From Lentisphaerota bacterium (lineage in GTDB: Bacteria; Verrucomicrobiota; Kiritimatiellia; UBA8416; JAIOPI01), in NCBI GenBank assembly GCA_021413965.1, contig JAIOPI010000014.1:186001-250000 (forward strand): a DNA stretch of 64,000 nt, in the 5' to 3' direction. Positions 10,001 to 17,391 of this stretch are shown piece by piece (the stretch's first letter is position 1; each line of letters begins with the position of its first letter). The translations under genes were made by a program, and so were the position numbers. The notes under the pieces are model-generated. The model was given only the letters and a program-made list of their open reading frames with translations. It was not told where the DNA came from and searched no databases.

Positions 10001-12901
10001 CTGCATCCGCGCGCGCCGGCGGACGACGATGCGTCGCGGCTGTTCGATCTGGTGGACGTGGCGAACCTGGTGCCGGGGCCGGTGTTCGAGGCGCGCTGGC
10101 GGGCGCTGGCGGACCTCGAGGCGTGGATGCGCGTGTTCGCGCTGCGGCATGCGGTGGGCGACTGGGACGGGTACGGCTACCGGCGCGGCAAGAACGCGTA
10201 TCTGTACGTTCCGGACCTGGGACCGGCGCGCCTGTTGTTGTGGGATCTGGATTATGGCCTGGGCGTGCCGAGCGGGGATTTTCCGAACCACAGCCTGCTC
10301 GACATCGAGGACCCGGTGCTGCGGCAGCGCCTCTTTGCGTATCCGCGTTTCGGCCGCGCGTACTGGCGCGGCTTGCAGGACGTGATCGACGGGCCGTTTC
10401 TGCCGGAACGCGCGGCGGCGCGGCTGGACGCGTGGCGGGCGGGCCTGGCGACCAACGGCGTGGCGGTGGCGGATCCGGCGGAGGTGAAAACGTGGATTGC
10501 GTTGCGGCGCGCGTACATCGCCGGGCAGCTGGCGGGGCGCACGGACGTGGCGTTTCAAGTGACGACGGCCGGGTTCAACACGACGGGCGAGTTGGCCGTC
10601 GTGAGCGGCGCGGCGCCGGTGAGCGTGGTGCAGATCACGGTGAACGGGGCGCCCTACGCGGAGACGTGGGACACGGAGACGGCGTGGAGCGTGCGCGTGC
10701 CGCTGTTGCCCGGGACCAACCGCCTGTCGCTGGCCGGGGTGGACGGTCGCGGGCGCGTGGTGGGCACGGGCGCGGTGGTGGTCGTTAGCGCGGCGATGCC
10801 GGCACCGGGGGCGGCCGGGAGCGTGTTGATCAATGAGATCATGTACCACCCGACCGCGGCGGGCGGCGGATTCGTGGAGCTGTACAACCGTTCGACGAGC
10901 CAGGCGTTCGACCTGTCGGGGTACCGGCTGGACGGGGTGGATTTCACGTTCCCGGCGGGGACGCGAATCGCGCCGCAGCAGTACCTGGTGGTGGCGGAGG
11001 GAGCGGCGGCGTATGCGCGGCAGTACACGAACGCGGAGGCGCTGGCGGGGGCGTACGCGGGGACGCTCGACAGTGGGGGCGAGACGCTGCGCCTGCTGCA
11101 GCCGGACGGCACGAACTGGGTGCTGATCGACCGCGTGGACTACGACGACGCGTCGCCATGGCCGGCGGGCGCGGATGGGGGCGGCGCGTCGCTTCAACTG
11201 GTGGATGTCGCGCAGGACAACAATCGCGCGGGGAACTGGCGGGCGGATCTGCCGGCGCAAACGGGCGGGTGGTCGTTCCGCGCCTTTACGGGAACGATCT
11301 CGAACCTGACGCCGCTGGTGCTGGGGCAGGCACAGGTGCGCTTTTACCTGGACGGCGCGGGCGAGGCGTACGTGGACAGCGTGGCGCTGGTGCCGGGCAA
11401 GCTGCCGGAGGCGGGGGTGAATGCGCTGACCAACGGCGGGTTCGAGTCGGTGCTGGCGGGCACGTGGACGGCGGCGGGCAATCACGCGGGGAGCACGCGG
11501 GACGAGGCGCTCGTGCGGGCGGGCACGGGGAGCCTGCACGTGGTGGCGAGCGGGGCGGGCGGAGCGGGCCATGCCGTGACGCAGGCGCGCCCGATGGCGG
11601 GGCAGGGCGGGCAGACGTACACGCTGAGCTTCTGGTGCCGCGGCGTGTCGCCGTCCCATGTGCTGACGGCAGAGCTGACGCTGAGCAGCATCGGCGGGCG
11701 GGTGACGGAGGGGCCGGTGTCCGCAGCACCGTTCACCCCGGGCCAGCCGAACGCCGCGGCGTCGGCGTGGGCGGAGCTGCCGGCGCTCGGGATCAGCGAG
11801 GTGATGCCCGACAACCGCGCGACGGTGGCGGACAATCACGGCGACTTCGATCCGTGGATCGAGGTGTATAACGGGGGGAGGGTGGCGGTGGATCTCGCGG
11901 CGTGCCGGTTGAGTAATGACGAGACCGACCTGGAGCGCTGGACGTTTCCGGCGGGCACGACGTTGGGCGCGGGGGAGCGGCTGGTGGTGTGGGCGGATGG
12001 CGAACCGGCGGAGTCGGCGCCGGGCTTTCCGCACGCGAGTTTCCGGCTGAGCCCGGTGACGGGCGTGGTGACATTGGCGCGCGCGTATTTCGACCGACTG
12101 CAATGGCTGGACGCGCTGCACTACGCCAACGTGGGGCCCGACGCGTCGTTCGGATCGTACCCGGATGGCGACGGGCTGGCGCGGCAGGTGTTCGCCACGC
12201 CGACGCCGGGTGCGCCGAACAGTCCGGCGGCGCCGGTGGTGCAGGTGACGATCAACGAGTGGATGGCGCGGAACCGGACGGGACTGCGAGACCCGACGGA
12301 TGGCCGGGCGGAGGACTGGCTGGAGTTGTTCAATGCATCGTCCGAGCCGGCCTATCTGGCGGGCTATCGGCTGTCCGACGATCCCGAGACGCCGGGCCGG
12401 TTTGTGTTGCCGTTAGGAACGGTGGTGCCGCCGCACGGGTTTCTGCTGATCTGGGCGGATGGTGATGTCGCGACGAACGGTCCGGGCGTGGACGTGCATG
12501 CGACCTTCAGCCTGGATGGAGACGGTGAAGCGCTGACGTTGTCGGCGCCGAGCGGCGGGGTGGTGGATGCGGTGGATTTTGGTCTGCAGGCGGTGGATGT
12601 GAGCGAGGGGCGCTGGCCGGACGGGGCGGCGGCGGTGTATGCGATGGCGCCGTCGACGCCGGGCAGTTCGAACGCCGTGTTGCGTTTCGTGGCGGGGACC
12701 GGCGCGACGAACGGCGGTTTCGCGGTGGTGTGGGCGGCGGAGAGCGGTCGCGTGTATCGCGTCGAGTCCTCGACGAATCTGGTGTTCACCAACTGGGTGC
12801 CGGTGGGGGCGGTCACGGCGCCGGGGGCGGTGGCGACGCTGCTGGATACGAACGCGGGCGCGCTGCCGCGGCGGTTCTACCGGCTGTGGCCGGTGGAGTG
12901 A
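7082..12901 (+). CDS. Giant exported protein with six lamin-tail domains and a CotH kinase-like domain
   Basis: 1939 residues from the ATG at 7082, chosen because MKASILARMRCALVGWAALL gives a compact signal peptide. An in-frame ATG at 7049 is preceded by AGGGGG but at cramped spacing, and one at 7106 is also possible. Lamin-tail (LTD) domains start near residues 45, 208, 338, 1248, 1570 and 1722, each opening with a variant of [LV]xI[NST]E[IVW]M and carrying a WxLxD/YRLSDD-like core. Residues about 780-1155 match CotH-type proteins: an IYNAGVRYRGSAF strand, FCYAMAEDLGLPFNAQRHVR, VEVPARGW-like and EVNDWAEFDD segments. CotH homologues are atypical protein kinases. The C-terminus (VYRVESSTNLVFTNWVPVG) is a module common in secreted PVC proteins. 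A surface or matrix role is inferred. A half copy of the dispersed repeat lies 28 nt after the stop. Confidence 0.88.
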   Translation: MKASILARMRCALVGWAALLLGLSAASAPGQDAAVARQGSPSSRHTDLIITEIMAAPLARADGRSLEFVEVFNTAPVALPLGGFRLANAVAFTFPSNAVMAARGFALVARDPAAVEAHYGLSGVYGPFDGSLADEGETLELRHPLGAVLLAVPYEREAPWPAAAGGAGHSFTLWRPDFGEGDWRAWGASARVGGTPLAFDAPPVDGLAHVVINELLAHTDLPQVDAIELYNAGTQDVDLSGCTLSDDAATNKFQFADGTFLNARGFLSLVQTNLGFSLSSHGDDVTLRDASGARVLDAVRFGPQPNGVSLGRHPDGAPGFSLLAARTFGAANARPAEADVSISEIMFHPASGQAADEYVELHNRGTNAVSVGQWQLTGAMRYLIPPGTAIPPGGYLVVAASVSNLLARYPLLNAGNTVGDAAGALADRGEMLRLVRPDDLALPFEDLVTVDEVAYADGWAPWTDGGGSSLELVDAHADNGRAANWAASDETAKAPWSVIEQRGVLELGHTNMPPNELHVLLLGAGECLVDALEVRRDDGPNLLANGSFASGLTGWVVQGNHGFSSLCTNAGYDDARSLRLVADGDGDTGANRVEADVAGLAPGDTNVLVRARVRWLAGHQRVLLRLQGNWMECSGALAPPVAPGTPGVANSGAVTNAGPALWDAGHSPVLPAAGVPVTVSVRVDDPDGVASVVAQYRMDPATNLATVALNDAGLDGDALAGDGCYGGRLPGQPAGTLLAFQVQAMDTRGAVSVWPAGGPACEALVLVGQTPAPGTLGAYRIWITAATRAQWSAEARTSNRLLDATLAYGDWRAIYNAGVRYRGSAFTRPAGDPLAVNSAYVLSVPKADRLLGADGVNLDGLEFGRDTTYQREHFCYAMAEDLGLPFNAQRHVRVFLNGVQKGVVFGDTEVPARGWLDAWQPGDADGALMEVNDWAEFDDTLQIGDAETVDARLESYAGASGERVRARYRWNWRLHPRAPADDDASRLFDLVDVANLVPGPVFEARWRALADLEAWMRVFALRHAVGDWDGYGYRRGKNAYLYVPDLGPARLLLWDLDYGLGVPSGDFPNHSLLDIEDPVLRQRLFAYPRFGRAYWRGLQDVIDGPFLPERAAARLDAWRAGLATNGVAVADPAEVKTWIALRRAYIAGQLAGRTDVAFQVTTAGFNTTGELAVVSGAAPVSVVQITVNGAPYAETWDTETAWSVRVPLLPGTNRLSLAGVDGRGRVVGTGAVVVVSAAMPAPGAAGSVLINEIMYHPTAAGGGFVELYNRSTSQAFDLSGYRLDGVDFTFPAGTRIAPQQYLVVAEGAAAYARQYTNAEALAGAYAGTLDSGGETLRLLQPDGTNWVLIDRVDYDDASPWPAGADGGGASLQLVDVAQDNNRAGNWRADLPAQTGGWSFRAFTGTISNLTPLVLGQAQVRFYLDGAGEAYVDSVALVPGKLPEAGVNALTNGGFESVLAGTWTAAGNHAGSTRDEALVRAGTGSLHVVASGAGGAGHAVTQARPMAGQGGQTYTLSFWCRGVSPSHVLTAELTLSSIGGRVTEGPVSAAPFTPGQPNAAASAWAELPALGISEVMPDNRATVADNHGDFDPWIEVYNGGRVAVDLAACRLSNDETDLERWTFPAGTTLGAGERLVVWADGEPAESAPGFPHASFRLSPVTGVVTLARAYFDRLQWLDALHYANVGPDASFGSYPDGDGLARQVFATPTPGAPNSPAAPVVQVTINEWMARNRTGLRDPTDGRAEDWLELFNASSEPAYLAGYRLSDDPETPGRFVLPLGTVVPPHGFLLIWADGDVATNGPGVDVHATFSLDGDGEALTLSAPSGGVVDAVDFGLQAVDVSEGRWPDGAAAVYAMAPSTPGSSNAVLRFVAGTGATNGGFAVVWAAESGRVYRVESSTNLVFTNWVPVGAVTAPGAVATLLDTNAGALPRRFYRLWPVE

Positions 12902-12928
12902 GCGGAGAGGGGCGGGAGGCGTGGGGCT

Positions 12929-12954
12929 GCCCGCGCCCGGAGGTCGCGGGCCAC
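12929..12954. repeat. Dispersed hairpin repeat, copy 2 (right arm only)
   Basis: These 26 bases are identical to the right arm of the element at 6384-6409 and continue into CTCGG, as both other copies do. No left arm is present upstream, so this is a solo arm. It lies 28 nt after the stop at 12901. Confidence 0.8.
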
Positions 12955-13043
12955 CTCGGAGGTCATCGGCCACCCTTGAGAACCGTGTTATCGGTGCCAT
13001 CCGTGATGGCAGGGGCGTAGGATGAAAAACAGGGGATAGCCAT

Positions 13044-14993
13044 ATGCGCGTGTGGATGGTGATGGTCGTTTTCGCCGGGCTGGTGGCGGTGCACGCGGGG
13101 GCGGTGAGTTTGCCCGCGCCGCCGTATCCCGCCGATCCCGGCAATGAACTCTCGAACGGTTCGTTTGAAGAGGGTGAGGATCTGGCGCCGGTGGCCTGGT
13201 TCTTCGCGAATCAGCACGAGCGGACAACCGGCGGGTGGGAGACGAACGGTGCGCACGGGGGGGCGCAGTGCGTGCGCGTCGTGGGCGGGAGCGGGTTGGG
13301 GTACGGGCGGTGGGTGAGCGCCAACCGCGTGGTGCTGACGCCGGGGCGCGCGTACCGGCTGTCGTTCTGGCACCGCGGGGCGGGTGGCGAGGTTTATGTG
13401 GAGGGGTGCCCGGGCCAGTTGGATCCGGCGACGGGCCGGTTCACGCTGGAACTGGCGCGCGCCTACAAGCCGGCGCCGCTGCGGACGGAGCCGTCGGCGG
13501 ATTGGCGCTTGTACCGCAAGACGTTCACGGCGCCGGATGGGCCGATGTGGGTGCGCGTGTGCCTGGCGAGCAGCGGCGTGCGCACGGCATGGTTTGACGA
13601 CGTGGCGCTGGTGGGCGAGGGGTTGCACGTGGTGCAGCCCGCGGCGCCGGTGCTGGTGCCGGTGGGCGGAACGGCGGAGCTGGTGGTGCAGGTGGAGCCG
13701 CCGCCGGCGAAGGAGCCGGCGTGGGAGCTTGCGCCGGCGTTGCTGCGTCTGACCGGCACGGCCGCCGGGCCGACGCCGGGGAGCTGGCGGCTCACGGTGG
13801 CGGGCGCGGAAGCCGGTTTTGGAGCGCTGGAGCTCACGGCGCGCGTGGCCGGTGCCAAGCCCCTGGTGGCGCGGCGCGAGCGCTTTGTGCGCGTGTACGC
13901 GGCGGACACGCGCAGCTTTGCGTTTGCGGCGTTCACGGACATTCACCTCTACCGCCCTGGCGCGAACGAGCGCAATGTGGCATTCGGCCGCGCCGCGGAT
14001 CTCATCGGCGCCTTGGACCCGCTTTTCGTGCTGGGCCTCGGTGACCAGATGGAGATCTCCAGCGGCGCATCGGATGAGCAGAAGCGGCTGATCGTGGCGG
14101 CGGTGCGCGAGCAGGTGGGGCGGATGGCGGCGCCGGTCTTCATGGTGTCCGGCAACCACGAAGTGGACCGCACGCTGGAGGGCGCCGCGACGCGGTGGTA
14201 CCACACGCACGCCCTGGGGCAGCCGCTGTACCACGCCTTTGAGGTCGGGCCGTTTCTGTTCGCCGGCTTCGACGACATCGTGCCCGGCATCTACGGCCGC
14301 GAGCACAGCGGCGGGCTGGTCCTGCCCGGCGAGGAGGCGTGGCTGGCGGCCGTGCTCGAGGCTGGCAAGGCGCGCGGGCTGTTCACGGTGCTGTACGCGC
14401 ATATCCCGGTGCTGGACGGATTCCCGGAGGCGCCGGACTGGCATCGGCTCATGCGGCTGATCTATGCCAACGACGTGCGCTTGATGCTGGATGGACACGT
14501 GCACTGGAGCGCGGAGCGCTGGGTGCGCAATCCGCTGCGCGCGGGCGTGCCGGCGCCGCCGTGGCCCAAGGGCGAGGCCTGTGCCGACGCGGCGGAGGTG
14601 GTGGCGCGGCTGCGCGACCCGGGCAACACGGTGTTCGCGGAGACGACCTCCGGGAGCGCCTTCATGTTGAAGGAGAGGGCGTACAACGGCATCCGCTACG
14701 TGTGGCTGCGCGACGGCGGCGTGGCGTGGTGCGATACGGTGCCGATTTCGACATCGATCACCGTGGAAGCGCCGGCGGCGGATGTGCGCGTGGTGCAGGT
14801 GCGAGGCGGTCCCGAGCGGGCGCTGCGCGGCCTGCCCGTGCGTGTGGCGCTGCCGCGGGGAACGTATCGGGCCACGGCGGGCGGGAAGGCGTGCGACGTG
14901 GTGAGCGAGGAGGTGGGGGGCGAGACGGTGATCTGGGTGCAGGCAGACGTGCCGGCGGGCGGGGCGGTGGAGATTCGCGTGGCGCGGGAATGA
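13044..14993 (+). CDS. Exported calcineurin-like metallophosphoesterase
   Basis: 649 residues from the ATG at 13044, with AGGGGA seven bases upstream. MRVWMVMVVFAGLVAVHAGA is a signal peptide. Residues 30-195 are a carbohydrate-binding-like jelly-roll (NELSNGSFEEGEDLAPVAW to TAWFDDVALVGEG), followed by an immunoglobulin-like stretch to 285. Residues 290-560 are the phosphoesterase: TDIH (298-301), GDQ (333-335), GNHE (370-373), YAHIP and GHVH (484-487). These metal ligands are complete, so it should be active on a phosphoester or phosphodiester outside the cytoplasm. The substrate is unknown. A related enzyme, predicted to be a lipoprotein, is encoded at 40.1 kb. Confidence 0.88.
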   Translation: MRVWMVMVVFAGLVAVHAGAVSLPAPPYPADPGNELSNGSFEEGEDLAPVAWFFANQHERTTGGWETNGAHGGAQCVRVVGGSGLGYGRWVSANRVVLTPGRAYRLSFWHRGAGGEVYVEGCPGQLDPATGRFTLELARAYKPAPLRTEPSADWRLYRKTFTAPDGPMWVRVCLASSGVRTAWFDDVALVGEGLHVVQPAAPVLVPVGGTAELVVQVEPPPAKEPAWELAPALLRLTGTAAGPTPGSWRLTVAGAEAGFGALELTARVAGAKPLVARRERFVRVYAADTRSFAFAAFTDIHLYRPGANERNVAFGRAADLIGALDPLFVLGLGDQMEISSGASDEQKRLIVAAVREQVGRMAAPVFMVSGNHEVDRTLEGAATRWYHTHALGQPLYHAFEVGPFLFAGFDDIVPGIYGREHSGGLVLPGEEAWLAAVLEAGKARGLFTVLYAHIPVLDGFPEAPDWHRLMRLIYANDVRLMLDGHVHWSAERWVRNPLRAGVPAPPWPKGEACADAAEVVARLRDPGNTVFAETTSGSAFMLKERAYNGIRYVWLRDGGVAWCDTVPISTSITVEAPAADVRVVQVRGGPERALRGLPVRVALPRGTYRATAGGKACDVVSEEVGGETVIWVQADVPAGGAVEIRVARE

Positions 14994-15030
14994 GCAGCGG
15001 GAAGCGGCGGAGATGGAGGGCCTTATCGAG

Positions 15031-15104
15031 GTGGCCCGCGATCTCCGAGCGCGGGCATGGGGCGAGTGCCGCTGGGCTGTCCGCGCCCGGAGGTCGCGGG
15101 CCAC
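15031..15104. repeat. Dispersed hairpin repeat, copy 3 (complete, diverged)
   Basis: The left arm at 15031-15056 and right arm at 15079-15104 match the copy at 6333 with a few substitutions (GATCTCCGAGC in the left arm, GTCCGCG in the right). The stem therefore contains mismatches. It begins 38 nt after the stop at 14993. Confidence 0.82.
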
Positions 15105-15159
15105 CTCGGTGGTTGGCGGCGATATGGGTACTCACAGATGGTTTGGCGGCATTTTGCGA

Positions 15160-15190
15160 TTGACGTTCACCGGGCTGAGTGCAACCGTAT
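15160..15190 (+). promoter_or_regulatory. Possible promoter of the 634-residue beta-helix gene
   Basis: TTGACG at 15160-15165 is a good -35 box. CCGTAT (15185-15190), or the shifted GTATAG, is a weak -10 at 19 or more bases spacing. The palindrome follows 10 bases later and the start codon lies at 15244. The paralogous gene at 17392 has a clearer promoter in the same order, which supports the call. Confidence 0.4.
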
Positions 15191-15200
15191 AGGCGGAGAC

Positions 15201-15216
15201 GCATAACTAGTTATGC
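15201..15216. promoter_or_regulatory. 16-bp perfect palindrome, putative operator
   Basis: GCATAACTAGTTATGC is a perfect palindrome 27 bases before the start at 15244. The same word with two changed end bases occurs before the paralogue at 17365, and a more degenerate form occurs at 27725. Its position downstream of the predicted promoter fits a repressor roadblock or a leader element. Confidence 0.65.
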
Positions 15217-15243
15217 GAACGGGAGCAACGTGAGCGGGGAGGC

Positions 15244-17148
15244 GTGCAAGTGAAGAGGCAATGGCTGACGGCGATGCTGCTGGCGATGACCGCGGCGGTG
15301 CAGGCGGCCCCGACGAACCTGAACTGGGTGGTCGCCGGCACGGGCGCGTGGGAGTCGGCGGAGAGCTGGGACCCGAGCGTCGTGCCGGGGCGCGAGTTGG
15401 AGAGCCTCTGCGCCATCAACAACGGCGGCACGGCGGTGGTCTCGCAGCCGGGGCAGTCGGCGGCTTTCGTGACGCTGGGCGTGGGGGTCGCCACCACGGG
15501 CACGGTCGAGCTTGCGGGCGGCGATCTGACGACGGGTTCGGCGCTCAACGTGGGGCGCAGCGGCTGGGGGCGCATGGTGCAGCGGACCGGCACCGCCTGC
15601 CGCGTGGTCGGCAACCTGTTTGTCGGCGAAGGGGCGACGGGGCCGGCCTGGGGCGAGTACGCGCTGGAGGGCGGGCTGCTGAGCGTGGGCGGATCCGACG
15701 GCATCACGGTGGGGTACAAGGCCGATGCGACGGGCGGGGTGACGCAGACCGGCGGGACGATCGACGCGCTCGCGCCGACGCGCTACCTCATGGTGGGGCG
15801 GCTGGCGGGGAGCGTGGGGCGCTATACGCTGCAGGACGGGGCCGTGCAGATGACCAACAACAATTTCATCGTGGTCGGGGAGAGCGGCCGCGGCGCCTGG
15901 GAGCAGCGCGACGGGCAGCTGGCCGTGGACCAGTACCTGCACGTTGGGCGCAAGGCGGGCGGGCAGGGCAACCTGTCTCTGGCAGGCGGGCTGGCGCAGG
16001 CAGGCTACCTGGTGCTGGGCGAGCAAGGCGGCGGGACCGGCGAGGTGGTGGTGGCGGGCGGCGAGTTGCGAATTGGCGAGCGGATGTACGTGGGGCGGTG
16101 GGGCACGGGCACGCTGCGCCAGACCGGCGGCGTCGTGACGGTGACCAACGAGTACGTGTACCTGGCCGATCAAGCCGGGGGCGAGGGGGCCTGGTGGCTC
16201 GACGGCGGCGGTGCGTTGCTGCTGACGAATGGCAACAACCACCTGTTCGTCGGCGAGCGCGGGTCGGGGACGTTTTCGCAGAGCAACGGTGCGGTGGCGG
16301 TGCGGCAGTATCTGATTACGGGACGGCATGCGGGAAGCCGGGGCGCGTACGAGCTGGCGGGCGGCTCCTGCACGACCGAGTACCTGGTGATTGGCGAGGA
16401 CGGCGGCGCAACCGGGGTGTGGCGCATGGCGGGGGGCACGCTGGCCGTGGGGCAATCGGCCTCCGTGGGCAAATACGGGGACGGCCTGGTGGTGCAGACG
16501 GGCGGCACGCTGACGATCACGAACGAGTACCTCTATGTGGGCGAGCAGGCCGGAAGCATGGGCCGCTATGAGCTGTCGGGTGACGGGCAGGTGGCGCTGA
16601 CGCAGGCGAACAACTACCTGTTCGTCGGCGAGTATGGGCACGGCGAATTCGTGCAGAGCAACGGGGCCGTGGCGGTAAAGCATTACGTCGTCGCGGGCCG
16701 GCGCAGCGGCGGCACCGGGCGCTACGAGATATCGGGCGGCTCGCTCGACGTGGGCGGCTGGCTGGTGGTGGGCGAAGCGGCGACGGCGACGGGCGTGTTC
16801 GCGGTTGTCGGCGGTGACAGCACGGTCGCCGTGCACGGCGAGTACCGGCAGAATGCTTGTTCGACGCTCGAGTTGACCCTGCAGCCAGAGGGGCTGACGC
16901 CCATCGCGGTCGATTCGATCGCGACGCTGGCGGGGGCGTTGCGCGTGCGCACGGAGGGGGTCGCGGCGCTGCCGGCGGGCGCGTCGGTGACGGTGTTGCA
17001 CGCCGGCGAGCTGTTCGGCACGTTTGCGACCACGAACGTGTCGGCGCCGCTGGTGCACGTGGACGTGCGGTACGACCCGTTTCTGGGGGTCGTGACGCTG
17101 ACGAATTTCGTGTTTGCGCCGCAGGGGCCGATGATCCAGGTGCGGTGA
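15244..17148 (+). CDS. Exported beta-helix repeat protein, single unit
   Basis: 634 residues from a GTG at 15244, preceded by GGGGAGG; a GTG six bases later is also possible. QWLTAMLLAMTAAVQA is a signal peptide. Residues 25-560 are a chain of roughly 20-residue glycine-rich strands of the type YxxVGxxxGGxGxxxxxGG, for example YLVLGEQGGGTGEVVVAGG and YVGRWGTGTLRQTGG, predicted to fold as a right-handed beta-helix. The end (LHAGELFGTFATTN, then LTNFVFAPQGPMIQVR) matches the closing segment of each unit in the 1447-residue neighbour, so the two are paralogues. No beta-barrel translocator or anchoring domain is seen. Adhesion or a surface layer role is inferred from architecture only. The shared palindrome implies coregulation with the neighbour. 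Confidence 0.85.
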   Translation: MQVKRQWLTAMLLAMTAAVQAAPTNLNWVVAGTGAWESAESWDPSVVPGRELESLCAINNGGTAVVSQPGQSAAFVTLGVGVATTGTVELAGGDLTTGSALNVGRSGWGRMVQRTGTACRVVGNLFVGEGATGPAWGEYALEGGLLSVGGSDGITVGYKADATGGVTQTGGTIDALAPTRYLMVGRLAGSVGRYTLQDGAVQMTNNNFIVVGESGRGAWEQRDGQLAVDQYLHVGRKAGGQGNLSLAGGLAQAGYLVLGEQGGGTGEVVVAGGELRIGERMYVGRWGTGTLRQTGGVVTVTNEYVYLADQAGGEGAWWLDGGGALLLTNGNNHLFVGERGSGTFSQSNGAVAVRQYLITGRHAGSRGAYELAGGSCTTEYLVIGEDGGATGVWRMAGGTLAVGQSASVGKYGDGLVVQTGGTLTITNEYLYVGEQAGSMGRYELSGDGQVALTQANNYLFVGEYGHGEFVQSNGAVAVKHYVVAGRRSGGTGRYEISGGSLDVGGWLVVGEAATATGVFAVVGGDSTVAVHGEYRQNACSTLELTLQPEGLTPIAVDSIATLAGALRVRTEGVAALPAGASVTVLHAGELFGTFATTNVSAPLVHVDVRYDPFLGVVTLTNFVFAPQGPMIQVR

Positions 17149-17209
17149 GGGCGGGGGCGGGCGCCGGTCGGCGTCCGGGGGCGTAATTCGGATGGATTCG
17201 TGGCCCTGC

Positions 17210-17241
17210 CCCGGGCGGCGGACAAGCCGCCAGCCGCCGGG
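17210..17241 (+). terminator. Possible transcription terminator hairpin
   Basis: CCCGG then GCGGC (17210-17219) can pair with GCCGC then CGGG (17233-17241) around a short loop. It lies 60 bases after the stop at 17148 and before the next promoter. There is no U-tract, so termination is uncertain. Confidence 0.35.
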
Positions 17242-17278
17242 AATCTGCGGTTTTGGGCCGAAACTATGGGTTTTGTGC

Positions 17279-17307
17279 TTGACTTTCGCGGGTGCCGGTG
17301 CTACATT
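17279..17307 (+). promoter_or_regulatory. Sigma-70-type promoter of the 1447-residue beta-helix gene
   Basis: TTGACT (17279-17284) and TACATT (17302-17307) are separated by 17 bases. Transcription would start near 17314, giving a leader of about 78 nt that contains the palindrome at 17365 and a GAGGGG ribosome site before the ATG at 17392. Confidence 0.65.
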
Positions 17308-17364
17308 CACCCCCGACATTATCATGCGTCATATCAACCGCAGCTTAACTGGCTTTCTAATTTT

Positions 17365-17380
17365 GCATAACTAGTTATTG
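17365..17380. promoter_or_regulatory. Palindrome GCATAACTAGTTATTG, putative operator
   Basis: It matches the perfect palindrome at 15201 in 14 of 16 bases, and the central TAACTAGTTA is identical. It lies just 5' of the ribosome site at 17383-17388, so it sits within the predicted transcript. Confidence 0.65.
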
Positions 17381-17391
17381 GCGAGGGGAAC

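Noticed and set aside
8948..12121. 1057-residue antisense frame opposite the LTD/CotH gene
   Set aside because: Arg/His-rich composition and no motif; a shadow of the plus-strand gene, which has clear domains.
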